Shown here in pieces: positions 26,426 to 34,191 of a DNA stretch of 64,000 nucleotides. The notes beneath the pieces are model-generated. The model did no database searches, had not been told where the DNA came from, and was given only the letters and a program-made list of their open reading frames with translations. Made by a program: the position numbers and the translations under genes. How positions within the stretch are numbered: the first letter of the stretch is position 1; each line of letters starts with the position of its first letter. The stretch comes from Streptomyces sp. NBC_00659 (GTDB lineage: Bacteria > Actinomycetota > Actinomycetes > Streptomycetales > Streptomycetaceae), in assembly GCF_036226925.1 (NCBI RefSeq), contig NZ_CP109031.1:992001-1056000 (forward strand). The letters are read 5' to 3'.

Positions 26426-27319
26426 ATGGAACTGCGTCATCTTCAGCACTTCGTCGCCGTCGCCGAGGACCGGCACTTCACCCGGGCGGCGGAGCGGCTC
26501 ATGGTGTCGCAGTCGGGTCTCTCCTCCTCGATCAGAGCGCTGGAGCGGGAGCTTCAAGCGCCCTTGTTCGTCCGTACGACCCGCCGGGTCACCCTCACGG
26601 AGGCCGGCCGCGCCCTGTTCGTCGAGGCGGAACGGATCCTCGCCCAGGTGCGGTCGGCGCACGACGCCGTGGCCGCCGTGCAGGGGGTGCTGCGCGGCAC
26701 TCTGTCCCTCGGCACCGAACAGTGCATCGCCGGCGTGCACTGCGCCCGGCTGCTCGCCGCGTTCCGGCGGCGCCATCCGGACGTGGAGATCCGGCTGCGC
26801 CAGGCGGGTTCCGAGGCACTGGCGGAGGAGGTCGCGGCGGGCCGTCTCGACCTGGCCTTCGCCGTGCGCACCCGTGCCGATGCCGAGCAGCTGCGGTCGG
26901 TCCCGCTGGCCAGTGAGCCGATGACGGTCCTCTGCCACGCCGAGCACCCGCTCGCGACCGCCGCCGTGGTCACGCCCGAGGAACTCGGCGGGGAGGCCTT
27001 CGTCGACTTCCACCCCGACTGGGGTCCGCGGCGCACCACCGACGCGGCCTTCGCGGCGGCGGGTGTACGGCGGACGGTGGCGCTGGAGGTCAACGACGTC
27101 CACAGCCTGCTGGAGCTCGTCCACGAAGGCCTCGGCGTCGCCGTCGTACCACGCCATTTCGGTCACAAGCCGGAGGCCCGCGATCTCACCGCGCTGCCTT
27201 TCAAGGGCGTCTCGGAGGGCTCGTACGAGACGGTCGCGATGCTGCCTCCGGCGGAGGCCACGAGCCCGGCCGCGCGGGCTCTGATGGCCCTGCTGGACGT
27301 CCCTCAGGAAGGTGCCTGA
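26426..27319 (+). CDS. LysR family transcriptional regulator
   Basis: The 297-residue protein has the LysR helix-turn-helix (MELRHLQHFVAVAEDRHFTR, then AAERLMVSQSGLSSSIRALE) and a periplasmic-binding-like effector domain from about 90 on, with GTLSLGTEQ and a VAVVPRHF strand near the end. It probably controls the divergent aldo/keto reductase through the T-N11-A dyad. ATG at 26426 is 9 bases after a -10-like TACCCT, so the mRNA may be almost leaderless. Confidence 0.9.
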   Translation: MELRHLQHFVAVAEDRHFTRAAERLMVSQSGLSSSIRALERELQAPLFVRTTRRVTLTEAGRALFVEAERILAQVRSAHDAVAAVQGVLRGTLSLGTEQCIAGVHCARLLAAFRRRHPDVEIRLRQAGSEALAEEVAAGRLDLAFAVRTRADAEQLRSVPLASEPMTVLCHAEHPLATAAVVTPEELGGEAFVDFHPDWGPRRTTDAAFAAAGVRRTVALEVNDVHSLLELVHEGLGVAVVPRHFGHKPEARDLTALPFKGVSEGSYETVAMLPPAEATSPAARALMALLDVPQEGA

Positions 27320-27428
27320 ACCGTCCGGGACGCGCGGCGACGGCGGGGAGGCGGCGTGCCCGGCACCGTTTCGGGCCACTCGGGCGGTTCCGGACGCAGG
27401 GACGGGTCCGATGGGCGATGGTGGTTCC

Positions 27429-27938
27429 ATGCTTGCGAAGGACATCCTCATCGACGGATTCGGCCGCATCCGGGAAGAAGTCCATGCCGCTGTCGACGGG
27501 CTCGCGCCGGACGCCCTCAACGCCCGCCCCGACGAGACCGCGAACTCGATCTCCTGGCTGGTCTGGCACCTCACCCGGATCCAGGACGATCACGTCGCCG
27601 ACGCGGCCGGTACGGAACAGGTGTGGCTCACCGAGGACTGGGCGAAGCGCTTCGCGCTCGACCTGCCGCGCGGCGACACCGGGTACGGCCACACGTCCGG
27701 GAAGGTCGCCCGGGTGCGGGTGGAGTCGGGCGACCTGCTGCTCGGCTACTACGACGCCGTCCACGAACGGACCCTCGACTACATCGGCGGGCTGGCCGCC
27801 CACGACTTCGAGCGCGTCGTGGACGAACGCTGGGACCCGCCGGTCACCCTGGGCGTGCGCCTGGTCAGCGTCCTGTCCGACGATCTCCAGCACGTCGGAC
27901 AGGCCGCCTACGTACGCGGACTGGTTCAGCAGTCGTAA
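27429..27938 (+). CDS. DinB/YfiT-like four-helix metal-binding protein (DUF664 type)
   Basis: The 169-residue protein has the DinB-like three-His pattern: SWLVWHLTRIQDDHV and, near the C-terminus, DDLQHVGQAAYVRGL. Many actinobacterial members are mycothiol-dependent transferases. The last six codons (VQQS and stop) lie inside the first unit of a 41-bp tandem repeat shared with the end of the convergent adenosine deaminase gene. ATG at 27429 is the natural start; the ribosome binding site is weak. Confidence 0.85.
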   Translation: MLAKDILIDGFGRIREEVHAAVDGLAPDALNARPDETANSISWLVWHLTRIQDDHVADAAGTEQVWLTEDWAKRFALDLPRGDTGYGHTSGKVARVRVESGDLLLGYYDAVHERTLDYIGGLAAHDFERVVDERWDPPVTLGVRLVSVLSDDLQHVGQAAYVRGLVQQS

Positions 27939-28045
27939 CCGGGACACACGACGTCTTCGGACCGGTTCAGCAGTCGCGGCCAGGAAGCACGACGTCCTCG
28001 GACCGGTTCAGCAGTCGTAACCCGGAAGCACGACGTCCTCGATGA
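27923..28045. repeat. Three 41-bp tandem repeats across a convergent gene junction
   Basis: Units at 27923-27963, 27964-28004 and 28005-28045 each begin GGTTCAGCAGTCG and share GACGTC(C/T)TCG. Unit 1 encodes the last residues of the DinB protein on the plus strand. Unit 3 encodes the last residues of adenosine deaminase ([10 protein letters not shown]) on the minus strand. The middle copy is a noncoding spare that would still encode EDVVLPGRDC. Triplication of an originally overlapping stop-stop junction explains the pattern. Confidence 0.88.
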
Positions 28046-29072
28046 GGGCCTTGCGCTCGTCGAACGGGATGAACGCGCTCTTGACCGCGTTCACGGTGAC
28101 GGTGCGCAGATCCTCGATGCCCCAGCCCGCCTCCTCCACGAGCAGCGACATCTCCCGGGTCATCGTCGTCCCCGAGACCAGACGGTTGTCGGTGTTGAGG
28201 GTGACACGGAAGCCCAGGTCGCGCAGGGCGGTGATCGGGTGCTCGGCGATGGACTTCGCCGCGCCGGTCTGGAGGTTGGAGGTCGGGCACATCTCCAGGG
28301 CGATGCGGCGGTCGCGCACCCAGCCGGCGAGGCGGCCGAGCTTGCCGTCCACGATGTCCTCGGTGATGCGGACGCCGTGGCCGATGCGCTGGGCGCCGCA
28401 GACCTGGAGCGCCTGGTGGATGCTGGGCAGACCGTGCGCCTCACCGGCGTGGATGGTGAACGGGACGCTCTCGCGCCGCAGGTGCTCGAAGGCGGCCAGG
28501 TGGTCGGCGGGCGGGAAGCCGTCCTCGGCGCCCGCGATGTCGAAGCCGACGACTCCGGCGTCCCGGAACGCCACCGCGAGGTCGGCGATCTCGCGGGTCC
28601 GGTCGAACATCCGCATGCCGCACAGCAGGGTGCCGACACGCACCGGGGTTCCCGCGGCGGCCGCCTTGGCCATACCGGCGGCGAAGCCCTCCTGCACGGC
28701 CTCGACGACCTCGGGCAGGGTCAGCCCGCCGTTGACCATGAGCTCGGGCGCGTACCGCACCTCGCCGTAGACGACACCGTCCTCGGCGAGGTCGAGGACG
28801 TACTCCTCGGCCGTGCGGAGCAGGCCCTCGCGGGACTGCATCACGGCGAGGGTGTGCTCGAACGTGGCTATGTAGCGGACCAGGTCGCCGGAGTTGGCGG
28901 CCTCGTAGTACCAGTCGGCCAGTTCCCGCGGGTCCGTGGTGGGCAGGGTGTGGCCGACGGTCTCCGCGAGCTCGACCAGGGTGGCCGGACGGAGGCCGCC
29001 GTCGAGGTGGTCGTGCAGGACCGCCTTGGGCAGGCGGCGGATCGTGTCGATGTCGATGCGGGGCGCGGTCAT
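28008..29072 (-). CDS. add: Adenosine deaminase
   Basis: The 354-residue zinc hydrolase deaminates adenosine to inosine in purine salvage. Metal and catalytic motifs are HDHLDGG, HAGEAHG (catalytic Glu in the family), the His in RIGHGVRI and the Asp in LNTDNR. ATG at 29072 has GAGGAA upstream. The C-terminal ten residues are encoded by the last unit of a 41-bp tandem repeat; the gene would end the same way if any of the three copies were used. Confidence 0.93.
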   Translation of the reverse strand: MTAPRIDIDTIRRLPKAVLHDHLDGGLRPATLVELAETVGHTLPTTDPRELADWYYEAANSGDLVRYIATFEHTLAVMQSREGLLRTAEEYVLDLAEDGVVYGEVRYAPELMVNGGLTLPEVVEAVQEGFAAGMAKAAAAGTPVRVGTLLCGMRMFDRTREIADLAVAFRDAGVVGFDIAGAEDGFPPADHLAAFEHLRRESVPFTIHAGEAHGLPSIHQALQVCGAQRIGHGVRITEDIVDGKLGRLAGWVRDRRIALEMCPTSNLQTGAAKSIAEHPITALRDLGFRVTLNTDNRLVSGTTMTREMSLLVEEAGWGIEDLRTVTVNAVKSAFIPFDERKALIEDVVLPGYDC

Positions 29073-29173
29073 GTGCGGTGTTCCTCGGGAGGTCGTTCGG
29101 ATCGGGAGGGTGTGGAAGGGTACGGGGGCGTGCGAGGGCGTACGGGAGGGTGCGGGAGAGCGGGCCGGGCCCG

Positions 29174-29566
29174 TCAGCCCGCGGGCTGGAGCAGGTCCCA
29201 GCGGTTGCCGTACAGGTCCTGGAAGACGGCGACCGAGCCGTACGGCTCGTGGCGCGGCTCCTCCAGGAAGGTCACGCCCGCGGCGCTCATCCTGGCGTGG
29301 TCGCGGGCGAAGTCGTCGGTGTACAGGAAGAAGCCGACACGTCCGCCGGTCTGGTCGCCGATCCGGCCGCGCTGCGTCTCGTCCTTGGCCCGGGCGAGCA
29401 GCAGCCCGGTTCCACCGCCGTCCGCACCCGGCTCGACCACGACCCAGCGGGAGCCGTCGGGCCTCGGGGTGTCCTCGACGAGGCGGAAACCGAGGGCTTC
29501 GGTGTAGTGACGGACGGCCTCGTCGTAGTCGTCGACGACGAGGGTGACCAGGGCGATGCGTCTCAT
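29174..29566 (-). CDS. Single-domain VOC family protein
   Basis: The 130-residue protein begins [20 protein letters not shown] and ends with [20 protein letters not shown] followed by RWDLLQP, the standard glyoxalase/bleomycin-resistance-like VOC fold with a C-terminal Glu/Asp-bearing strand. The function is unknown. ATG at 29566 has GGAGAGG upstream, and an AT-rich TACGTATAAC stretch just before it may hold the promoter. It lies 101 bases upstream of adenosine deaminase in the same direction and may be co-transcribed. Confidence 0.85.
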   Translation of the reverse strand: MRRIALVTLVVDDYDEAVRHYTEALGFRLVEDTPRPDGSRWVVVEPGADGGGTGLLLARAKDETQRGRIGDQTGGRVGFFLYTDDFARDHARMSAAGVTFLEEPRHEPYGSVAVFQDLYGNRWDLLQPAG

Positions 29567-29711
29567 CGGACCTCTCCAGGGTTATACGTAACACGCAGGG
29601 TACGGCATTCCCTGCCGGTCACCGGGGTGACCCCGTCGCCGGTCACACGGGAAGGGCAGACGGGCGGACGGACGACGCCTTTCCCCGCTGGGCGACGCGA
29701 CCACGATCCCC

Positions 29712-29890
29712 ACCGGGCGACACGGCGCCGCTTCTCTGCCGGGCGCTACTGCGCCGCTCCCCGCCCGGCTGCACGGCGCCGCTTCTCCGACAGGTGACAC
29801 GGCACCGCTTCTCTGCCGGGTGACGGGACGCCGACACCCGCCGGGTCACGGGACGCCGACTTCCTCGGGCGATGGGACGCTGATCTTCGT
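29712..29890. repeat. Degenerate 26-30-bp tandem repeats, intergenic
   Basis: About six diverged units built on CCGGG(C/T)GACACGG(C/A) plus CGCCGCTTCTCTG follow one another, the last ones reading GGGTGACGGGACGCCGAC. They are in noncoding DNA between the VOC and PAP2 genes. The style resembles the repeats near 6.2 kb and 39.3 kb. Confidence 0.65.
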
Positions 29891-29920
29891 GGAGCAACCC
29901 GGTGACGACCCCGGGTACGC

Positions 29921-29944
29921 ATCGTCTACAGTTATGTAGACGAT
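29921..29944. promoter_or_regulatory. Perfect 10-bp dyad of BlaI/CopY type
   Basis: ATCGTCTACA (29921-29930) and TGTAGACGAT (29935-29944) are exact complements around GTTA. The TACA...TGTA core resembles operators of the BlaI/MecI/CopY family as I recall them. It lies 73-96 bases before the upstream ORF of the PAP2 gene. No BlaI-type regulator is encoded in the window, so the binding protein is unassigned. Confidence 0.6.
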
Positions 29945-30016
29945 ACCGCGACGCAACTGGGCGCGGGCGAGCAGTCCTGCCCCCGTGCGCGCGTCCCGTG
30001 GAAAGGGGCCACCGTC

Positions 30017-30079
30017 ATGTCCGCCGCCCCGGGCGCCTCACTCGCGCACGAGGCCGACGCCACCCAGGCCCGGCCATGA
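30017..30079 (+). CDS. 20-residue upstream ORF overlapping the PAP2 start
   Basis: ATG at 30017 has a good ribosome binding site (GGAAAGGGG, 8 bases upstream) and reads MSAAPGASLAHEADATQARP. Its TGA overlaps the PAP2 ATG as ATGA (30076-30079). The PAP2 ATG has no strong site of its own, so ribosomes finishing this peptide could restart there. It may be a true leader peptide or the remnant of a longer gene; only experiment can tell. Confidence 0.5.
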   Translation: MSAAPGASLAHEADATQARP

Positions 30080-30780
30080 AGCGACAGGGCACCAGCGACA
30101 TCGCCGCATCGACCGCGCTGGGGAGCCTGGTGGCGTTCGTGCTGCTGGCTCTGGTCGTGACCGGTCACGACGGTGCCCCCCTGTCCGGCGACTCCGGGCT
30201 GACCTCCTGGTCGCTCACACACCGCCCGGACGTGGCGCTCGCCATGGCACGCGGCGTGACCTACACCGGCACCGGAGTCGTCCCGTACGCGCTGGTCGTC
30301 CTGGCCGGCCTGCTTCTCGGCCGGACGGCACGGGGGCGGGTCCGCGCCGTGGCCGCCTGTGTATGCGCTCTGGCCGTCGCGCAGGCCCTGCGGTTCGCCG
30401 TGATGTCACTGATCGCCCGTCCCCGGCCCCCCGTGGCGAACTGGGCGACCCATGCCTCGGGGTGGTCGTTCCCGTCCGGTCACACCACCACCTCCGCCGT
30501 CGCGGGCGGGCTGCTCATCCTCGCGGTGCTCGCCCGCGCCCCGCAGTCCAGGAGAGCCCTCGTCCTGCTCATCGGCTGCTGGGCCGTGCTCGTCGGCCTG
30601 TCACGCGTCTACCTGGGCGTTCACTGGTTCTCCGACGTCGTGGGCGGCTGGCTGTTCGCCACCTGCTGGCTGAGCCTGCTCGTGTACGTCCTCGCACGGT
30701 TCTTCCCTCAGATCCACTCCGCGACAACGGCGCCCCCGCCCCCTCTCCGCGAAGACCCCACGGCGAACCACGGGCTGTAG
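30076..30780 (+). CDS. PAP2-family membrane phosphatase
   Basis: The 234-residue protein has five or six transmembrane segments and the three PAP2 motifs: LIARPRPP, the PSGHTTT motif, and SRVYLGVHWFSDVVGG with the nucleophilic His. These enzymes dephosphorylate lipid phosphates such as undecaprenyl pyrophosphate or phosphatidic acid on the outer face of the membrane. Its ATG overlaps the stop of a 20-codon upstream ORF, suggesting translational coupling. A BlaI-like dyad lies upstream. Confidence 0.9.
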   Translation: MKRQGTSDIAASTALGSLVAFVLLALVVTGHDGAPLSGDSGLTSWSLTHRPDVALAMARGVTYTGTGVVPYALVVLAGLLLGRTARGRVRAVAACVCALAVAQALRFAVMSLIARPRPPVANWATHASGWSFPSGHTTTSAVAGGLLILAVLARAPQSRRALVLLIGCWAVLVGLSRVYLGVHWFSDVVGGWLFATCWLSLLVYVLARFFPQIHSATTAPPPPLREDPTANHGL

Positions 30781-30815
30781 GCTGCGGCCGTCGCTGAGAT
30801 CACCTGAGGAACGCC

Positions 30816-31265
30816 ATGGAGCATTCGCTGTCGACCCGTAACCGTCTGGGCAACAGCGGCCTCGCGGTAGTCCCTGCGGTTGCCGCCACCGCGTACGCGG
30901 TACAAGCCGACGACTCGATGCCACGGCTCGTGGCGATTCTGGCCGTGCTCGGGTTCGCCGCTCTGGCAGTCCGTGGATATCGGCTCGGCGTGACGTACGA
31001 CCACTCGCGGATCACGATTCGCGGCTACTCGCGCACACGGGTCATCGACCGAGACCACATCAAGGAAGTCACGGACTTTCCGGCCGTGAGGTGGACAGCT
31101 CGCAACGGGCGCGAGCGATGGACACCTCTGACCGCTTTCATGACGAGCACGGGTGAATTCTCGACGACCCGGATCCACAAGGAACGCGCCCTCAAGAAGC
31201 TGAGGCAGTGGGTACGACGAGGAGGCGGCGAACGAGGGCGTGCGAAGACCGCCGTTCCTCGATGA
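30816..31265 (+). CDS. Small membrane protein with bacterial PH-like domain
   Basis: The 149-residue protein has two hydrophobic segments (about 14-30 and 36-54) followed by a soluble domain with YDHSRITIRGYSRTRVIDRD, similar to bacterial PH-like domains. ATG at 30816 has TGAGGAACG upstream. Its stop overlaps the next ATG (ATGA, 31262-31265), so the two proteins are probably made together. The function is unknown. Base composition is less GC-extreme than the surroundings. Confidence 0.7.
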   Translation: MEHSLSTRNRLGNSGLAVVPAVAATAYAVQADDSMPRLVAILAVLGFAALAVRGYRLGVTYDHSRITIRGYSRTRVIDRDHIKEVTDFPAVRWTARNGRERWTPLTAFMTSTGEFSTTRIHKERALKKLRQWVRRGGGERGRAKTAVPR

Positions 31266-31483
31266 CGTCGACAGTGGCCGACGGCGAAGACGTCGATCCG
31301 GACGTCTGCGTACCGTGGTTCGAAGATGTCGTGTCCAAGCTCAACGCACTCTCCCCCGATGATCGGCTCAGACTTGCGCAGGTCATCCGCGAGGTGGCCG
31401 ACCGGGAGCCGGACGGCCGGAGACAGGCGGCACTCCTCGAAACGCCGGACCATCTCGGCCTCGAGGATTCGGATGATGAATAA
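31262..31483 (+). CDS. 73-residue acidic protein coupled to the PH-like gene
   Basis: It reads MTSTVADGEDVDPDVCVPWF and includes a helix, SPDDRLRLAQVIREVADREP. It is acidic, with no membrane segment. The ATGA overlap with the upstream gene indicates translational coupling. I do not recognise the family; the paired layout suggests a partner of the PH-like membrane protein. Confidence 0.6.
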   Translation: MTSTVADGEDVDPDVCVPWFEDVVSKLNALSPDDRLRLAQVIREVADREPDGRRQAALLETPDHLGLEDSDDE

Positions 31484-31539
31484 ATGAAGTGGGGGGCCGG
31501 GCGAAGTCGAGCAGCTACGCCACCCCTGCTACGTCACCT

Positions 31540-32034
31540 TCAGTCGGCGAAGCAGCCGAAGTCCTCGTTGTCCCGATCCTCGTACGCCTTTCGTGATGCT
31601 TCCTCGCCGTCGCTGAAGACCACGCGCCCGGTGTCGAGTTGGCGGGGCCGGAAGGTGAGGAATCCCGAGACGAGATCGTCCGAGGTCATGTTGGTGCGCA
31701 GCGCGTACGTGGATGTGGGGTCCAGCTCGACGGACAGGGGGAGCCGCGTCGTGAAGCCTTGCGGGGAGCTCCCGAGGCGGATTCGGTGCAACGGGATCCC
31801 GTGGGAAGCCTTGATGTGCCACAGCAGTTGGCCCGGATCATCAGCAGTGCCGTCGTGATCCCACCGGTACAGGCCGACCTCGGTGATGCCGTCGTACTTG
31901 GCGCCCGGGCACTCGCGCCAGCCGATCACCGGACCGGAACTCCCGCTCTCGACGAACAGCGGATTGAACTCCGCGCCGCAACCACTCAGCAGGAGCGCGA
32001 GAGCGATGACGCCGGTTGAACGCACCCACTTCAT
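31540..32034 (-). CDS. Predicted lipoprotein of unknown function
   Basis: The 164-residue protein starts MKWVRSTGVIALALLLSGCG, a clear lipoprotein signal with the lipidated Cys at residue 19 in the lipobox LSGC. The mature part contains GWRECPGAKYDGITEVGLYR and GFLTFRPRQLDTGRVVFSD. No known domain is seen. It converges on the 73-residue gene. ATG at 32034 is used because the signal peptide begins there; the ribosome binding site is weak. Confidence 0.75.
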   Translation of the reverse strand: MKWVRSTGVIALALLLSGCGAEFNPLFVESGSSGPVIGWRECPGAKYDGITEVGLYRWDHDGTADDPGQLLWHIKASHGIPLHRIRLGSSPQGFTTRLPLSVELDPTSTYALRTNMTSDDLVSGFLTFRPRQLDTGRVVFSDGEEASRKAYEDRDNEDFGCFAD

Positions 32035-32195
32035 CCTGTGGAGTGTACGAGGGAAGGGGCGCGGCGATACCCCGGCGAATGTCTCGACCCGATACCGACA
32101 AGCCATGGCTTCCCGGTCCGTGCCGCCTGGAGCGGTGGACAGGGGCACAAGTCCGTCCGCACAACCGGTCTTCCGAAGCGCGGCCGTGCTCTCGC

Positions 32196-32201
32196 TATGA
32201 T
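32196..32201 (+). promoter_or_regulatory. -10 element TATGAT before the 32.3-kb gene
   Basis: TATGAT is a near-consensus -10, unusual in this GC-rich DNA, with a TTCCGA-like -35 about 19 bases upstream. It ends 6 bases before an ATG that opens a 9-codon ORF (32208-32237, MTSQEADAA). The first convincing gene downstream starts at about 32290. Confidence 0.45.
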
Positions 32202-32289
32202 CGGCCCATGACGTCACAAGAGGCCGATGCCGCGTAGGGCGCCGGGTGGGCTTCGGGGCGGGATGTCCGGTCGGCGGGGTGACGCCCTG

Positions 32290-32664
32290 GTGAGTACCTT
32301 GCTGGTCAACACGTGTCCCGGGCCGCCGGCGTGCGCCGATGTGCACACTTACCTCTTTGTCGATGGGCTCGACCTGGTGACGCGCAGCGACGGCAACGCG
32401 CTTGGCCTGCACCCCCGGCAGCTCCTTCGCCCGGGCGGACCCCTCTACCCGTCGGATGCGCCTCGCGATGTGAAGGTGGCGGACCATGGCCGAGCCGATG
32501 CGGACCCCTGCGGACTCACCATCACCGTGCGGCTCCAGGGCGAGACGGTCGTCTGGTCCGATCTGATGTTCCCGGGCCGCGAACACGGGGTCGTCGAGGA
32601 GGCTCGCTTCCATCTGGCGCAGTACCTCGGTGAGATCGAACGGGTCCACGGAGCCTGGCAATGA
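32290..32664 (+). CDS. Uncharacterised 124-residue protein
   Basis: The sequence includes TLLVNTCPGPPACADVHTYL, RVRLQGETVVWSDLMFPG-like strands and RFHLAQYLGEIERVHG at the end. No known domain is recognised. I choose GTG at 32290, where the conserved-looking sequence begins; ATG at 32263 is an in-frame alternative. It is followed 25 bases later by another unassigned gene, probably in the same operon. Confidence 0.65.
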   Translation: MSTLLVNTCPGPPACADVHTYLFVDGLDLVTRSDGNALGLHPRQLLRPGGPLYPSDAPRDVKVADHGRADADPCGLTITVRLQGETVVWSDLMFPGREHGVVEEARFHLAQYLGEIERVHGAWQ

Positions 32665-32689
32665 ACGTCCCGCGGGACAAGGAGGCTCC

Positions 32690-33403
32690 CTGAACGCCAT
32701 CGATGACGTCGACTGGTCGGCCATACCCAATCCGACAGGAGATCACTGGGACGATCCGGAGGGCGTCGCTCACGCACTCCGGATGCTGACGGTGTCCACC
32801 ACGGCCAACGAGACGGGGGACGCGGCGGCAAGCCTAGCCGGTCGCGGCTTCGTCTGTGGCCACGCCGCCATGGTGTTCCCGGCGGCCTACGCGGCCACCC
32901 CGATCCTGCTGGACCTCGTCGCGAACGGTCGGCGTCCACGTATCAAGGACGCGGCGGTCGGGCTGCTGTCCGACGCGCTGGGCTTCCTGCCACCCGCCGA
33001 CCACAACCGCGTGGATACCGATCACGGCGCCGACATCCCCCTCTGCTGTGCCATGGCACAGCACATCCGCGGCCGCCGTGACCTCCTTCTCGCCCACGGG
33101 CGCAGCGGCAAGCGGCTCGTGAGCGAGGCAGAGCAGCACTGGCGACTGACCATCGAGGAGGCGGAGTGCCGACCCGACGGCAGTCAGACTGCCCTCGCCT
33201 TCCTCGACGGCGCGCCCTTCGCCACGCCGACCGAGGCTGAAGTGCACACACCCGCAGCGGTGTTGTCTGCTTCGAACGTGTGGATCGACGCCTTGACCGC
33301 GGACGCTTCGGGCGCCGCCGCCGTCCACTTCAGGGCAGCACCCTCCGAGTTTCTTCCGGGCTGCACTCTCCACCCTGCCGAATGCGGTCTCCGCGAGCAC
33401 TGA
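32690..33403 (+). CDS. Uncharacterised protein, possible CTG start
   Basis: The frame encodes about 237 residues starting near NAIDDVDWSAIPNPTGDHW, with helical HEAT-like stretches such as GHAAMVFPAAYAATPILLDL and RIKDAAVGLLSDALGF. No ATG or TTG precedes the conserved part in frame. AAGGAGG lies 4 bases before an in-frame CTG at 32690, which is my best start. GTG at 32630, inside the previous gene, has no ribosome binding site. The function is unknown. Confidence 0.6.
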   Translation: MNAIDDVDWSAIPNPTGDHWDDPEGVAHALRMLTVSTTANETGDAAASLAGRGFVCGHAAMVFPAAYAATPILLDLVANGRRPRIKDAAVGLLSDALGFLPPADHNRVDTDHGADIPLCCAMAQHIRGRRDLLLAHGRSGKRLVSEAEQHWRLTIEEAECRPDGSQTALAFLDGAPFATPTEAEVHTPAAVLSASNVWIDALTADASGAAAVHFRAAPSEFLPGCTLHPAECGLREH

Positions 33404-33440
33404 ACGAGGCGTGACATGCTCGTCGGCGGGTGCGTCGGCG

Positions 33441-34049
33441 TCATTCGACGCCCGGCGGAAATCCGTAGATGCCGTCGTCCACGGGGGCCCCGTCCGGGAT
33501 CTCCAGAGGGAGGATTCCCCAGTTCCGGGCGATGGCCATGACGTGCTGTTCATTGGGCATGGCGGCATGCCAGTCGTCCCATTCCTCATCGCTCCAGTTC
33601 TGTCGGCCTTCCTCCAGCCCCCTCTCCCCGACGCCGAGTCGGCGCTCGATCTCGGTGGGCTCGCCGAACCGCAGGGGCACATCACCGGTGCAGCCGTTGT
33701 AGCAATAGGCCCGGACTACTCGGCCGGCCTCCACTCTCGCCCAGGCGTGATACTCACCGATGCGATCCGTGCTGAAGTACTGAAGGTCGCCGAGGCGCCG
33801 GCCGAGCGCTCCGAGCCAGTCCAGCATGGCCGGACCGTCGCCGTCGCGTCCGTTGTCGAGGTGGATCCGGCCGTGGGCCAGCGTCCACCCCTCCACGGGG
33901 GACGCCACGAAGACGCCCCGTTTGTACGCCGCTTCGGTCCCTGAGTCCCAGTCCATCGGCACTCGCCCGACCAAACCGAGCGCGTCGGCGACCGCCCGGC
34001 TGCCGGCGCCGGGCACGGCGAGCCAGGATGTCTTGTAGCCCATGCCCAT
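33441..34049 (-). CDS. Uncharacterised 202-residue protein
   Basis: It starts MGMGYKTSWLAVPGAGSRAV and contains GWTLAHGRIHLDNGRDGDGP, YFSTDRIGEYHAWARVEAG and WGILPLEIPDG. The sequence is Trp-rich and soluble, with no catalytic motif I can name. ATG at 34049 is preceded by GAGGGGATCACC; a second ATG lies at 34043. It converges on the previous gene and belongs to the poorly known patch at 30.8-34.1 kb. Confidence 0.65.
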   Translation of the reverse strand: MGMGYKTSWLAVPGAGSRAVADALGLVGRVPMDWDSGTEAAYKRGVFVASPVEGWTLAHGRIHLDNGRDGDGPAMLDWLGALGRRLGDLQYFSTDRIGEYHAWARVEAGRVVRAYCYNGCTGDVPLRFGEPTEIERRLGVGERGLEEGRQNWSDEEWDDWHAAMPNEQHVMAIARNWGILPLEIPDGAPVDDGIYGFPPGVE

Positions 34050-34128
34050 GGTGATCCCCTCCCACGTCTTTGGGTGGATCCTGCCGCACCGCACTGACAT
34101 ACGCCGTCGGGCGCCTTTGTCACGCCCG

Positions 34129-34178
34129 GCGAGCCTCGCCTGGCCCCCTCCCCTCGGGGTGACCTCGGCGAGGCTCGC
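34129..34178 (-). terminator. Long hairpin terminator of the PI-PLC-like gene
   Basis: GCGAGCCTCGCC (34129-34140) and GGCGAGGCTCGC (34167-34178) are exact complements, with a further CCCC/GGGG pairing in the loop. The hairpin begins 14 bases after the stop of the secreted PI-PLC-like gene on the minus strand. Confidence 0.78.
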
Positions 34179-34191
34179 GGGTCGCGTCCGG

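Larger units (their letters stand above)
29567..30016. other. Intergenic region with promoter, degenerate repeats and a dyad
   Basis: These 450 bases contain no gene. They hold the VOC promoter at the left (about 29580-29600), degenerate tandem repeats at 29712-29890, and the 24-base dyad at 29921-29944, both annotated separately. A ribosome binding site (GGAAAGGGG) at the right end serves a 20-codon upstream ORF. Confidence 0.6.

Noticed and set aside
27923..28045. Short direct repeats considered as a CRISPR remnant
   Set aside because: Units abut with no spacers, encode the ends of two genes, and there are no cas genes.
32208..32237. Nine-codon leaderless ORF MTSQEADAA
   Set aside because: The -10 is good but the peptide is tiny and nothing shows it is translated. 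It is mentioned under the promoter only.
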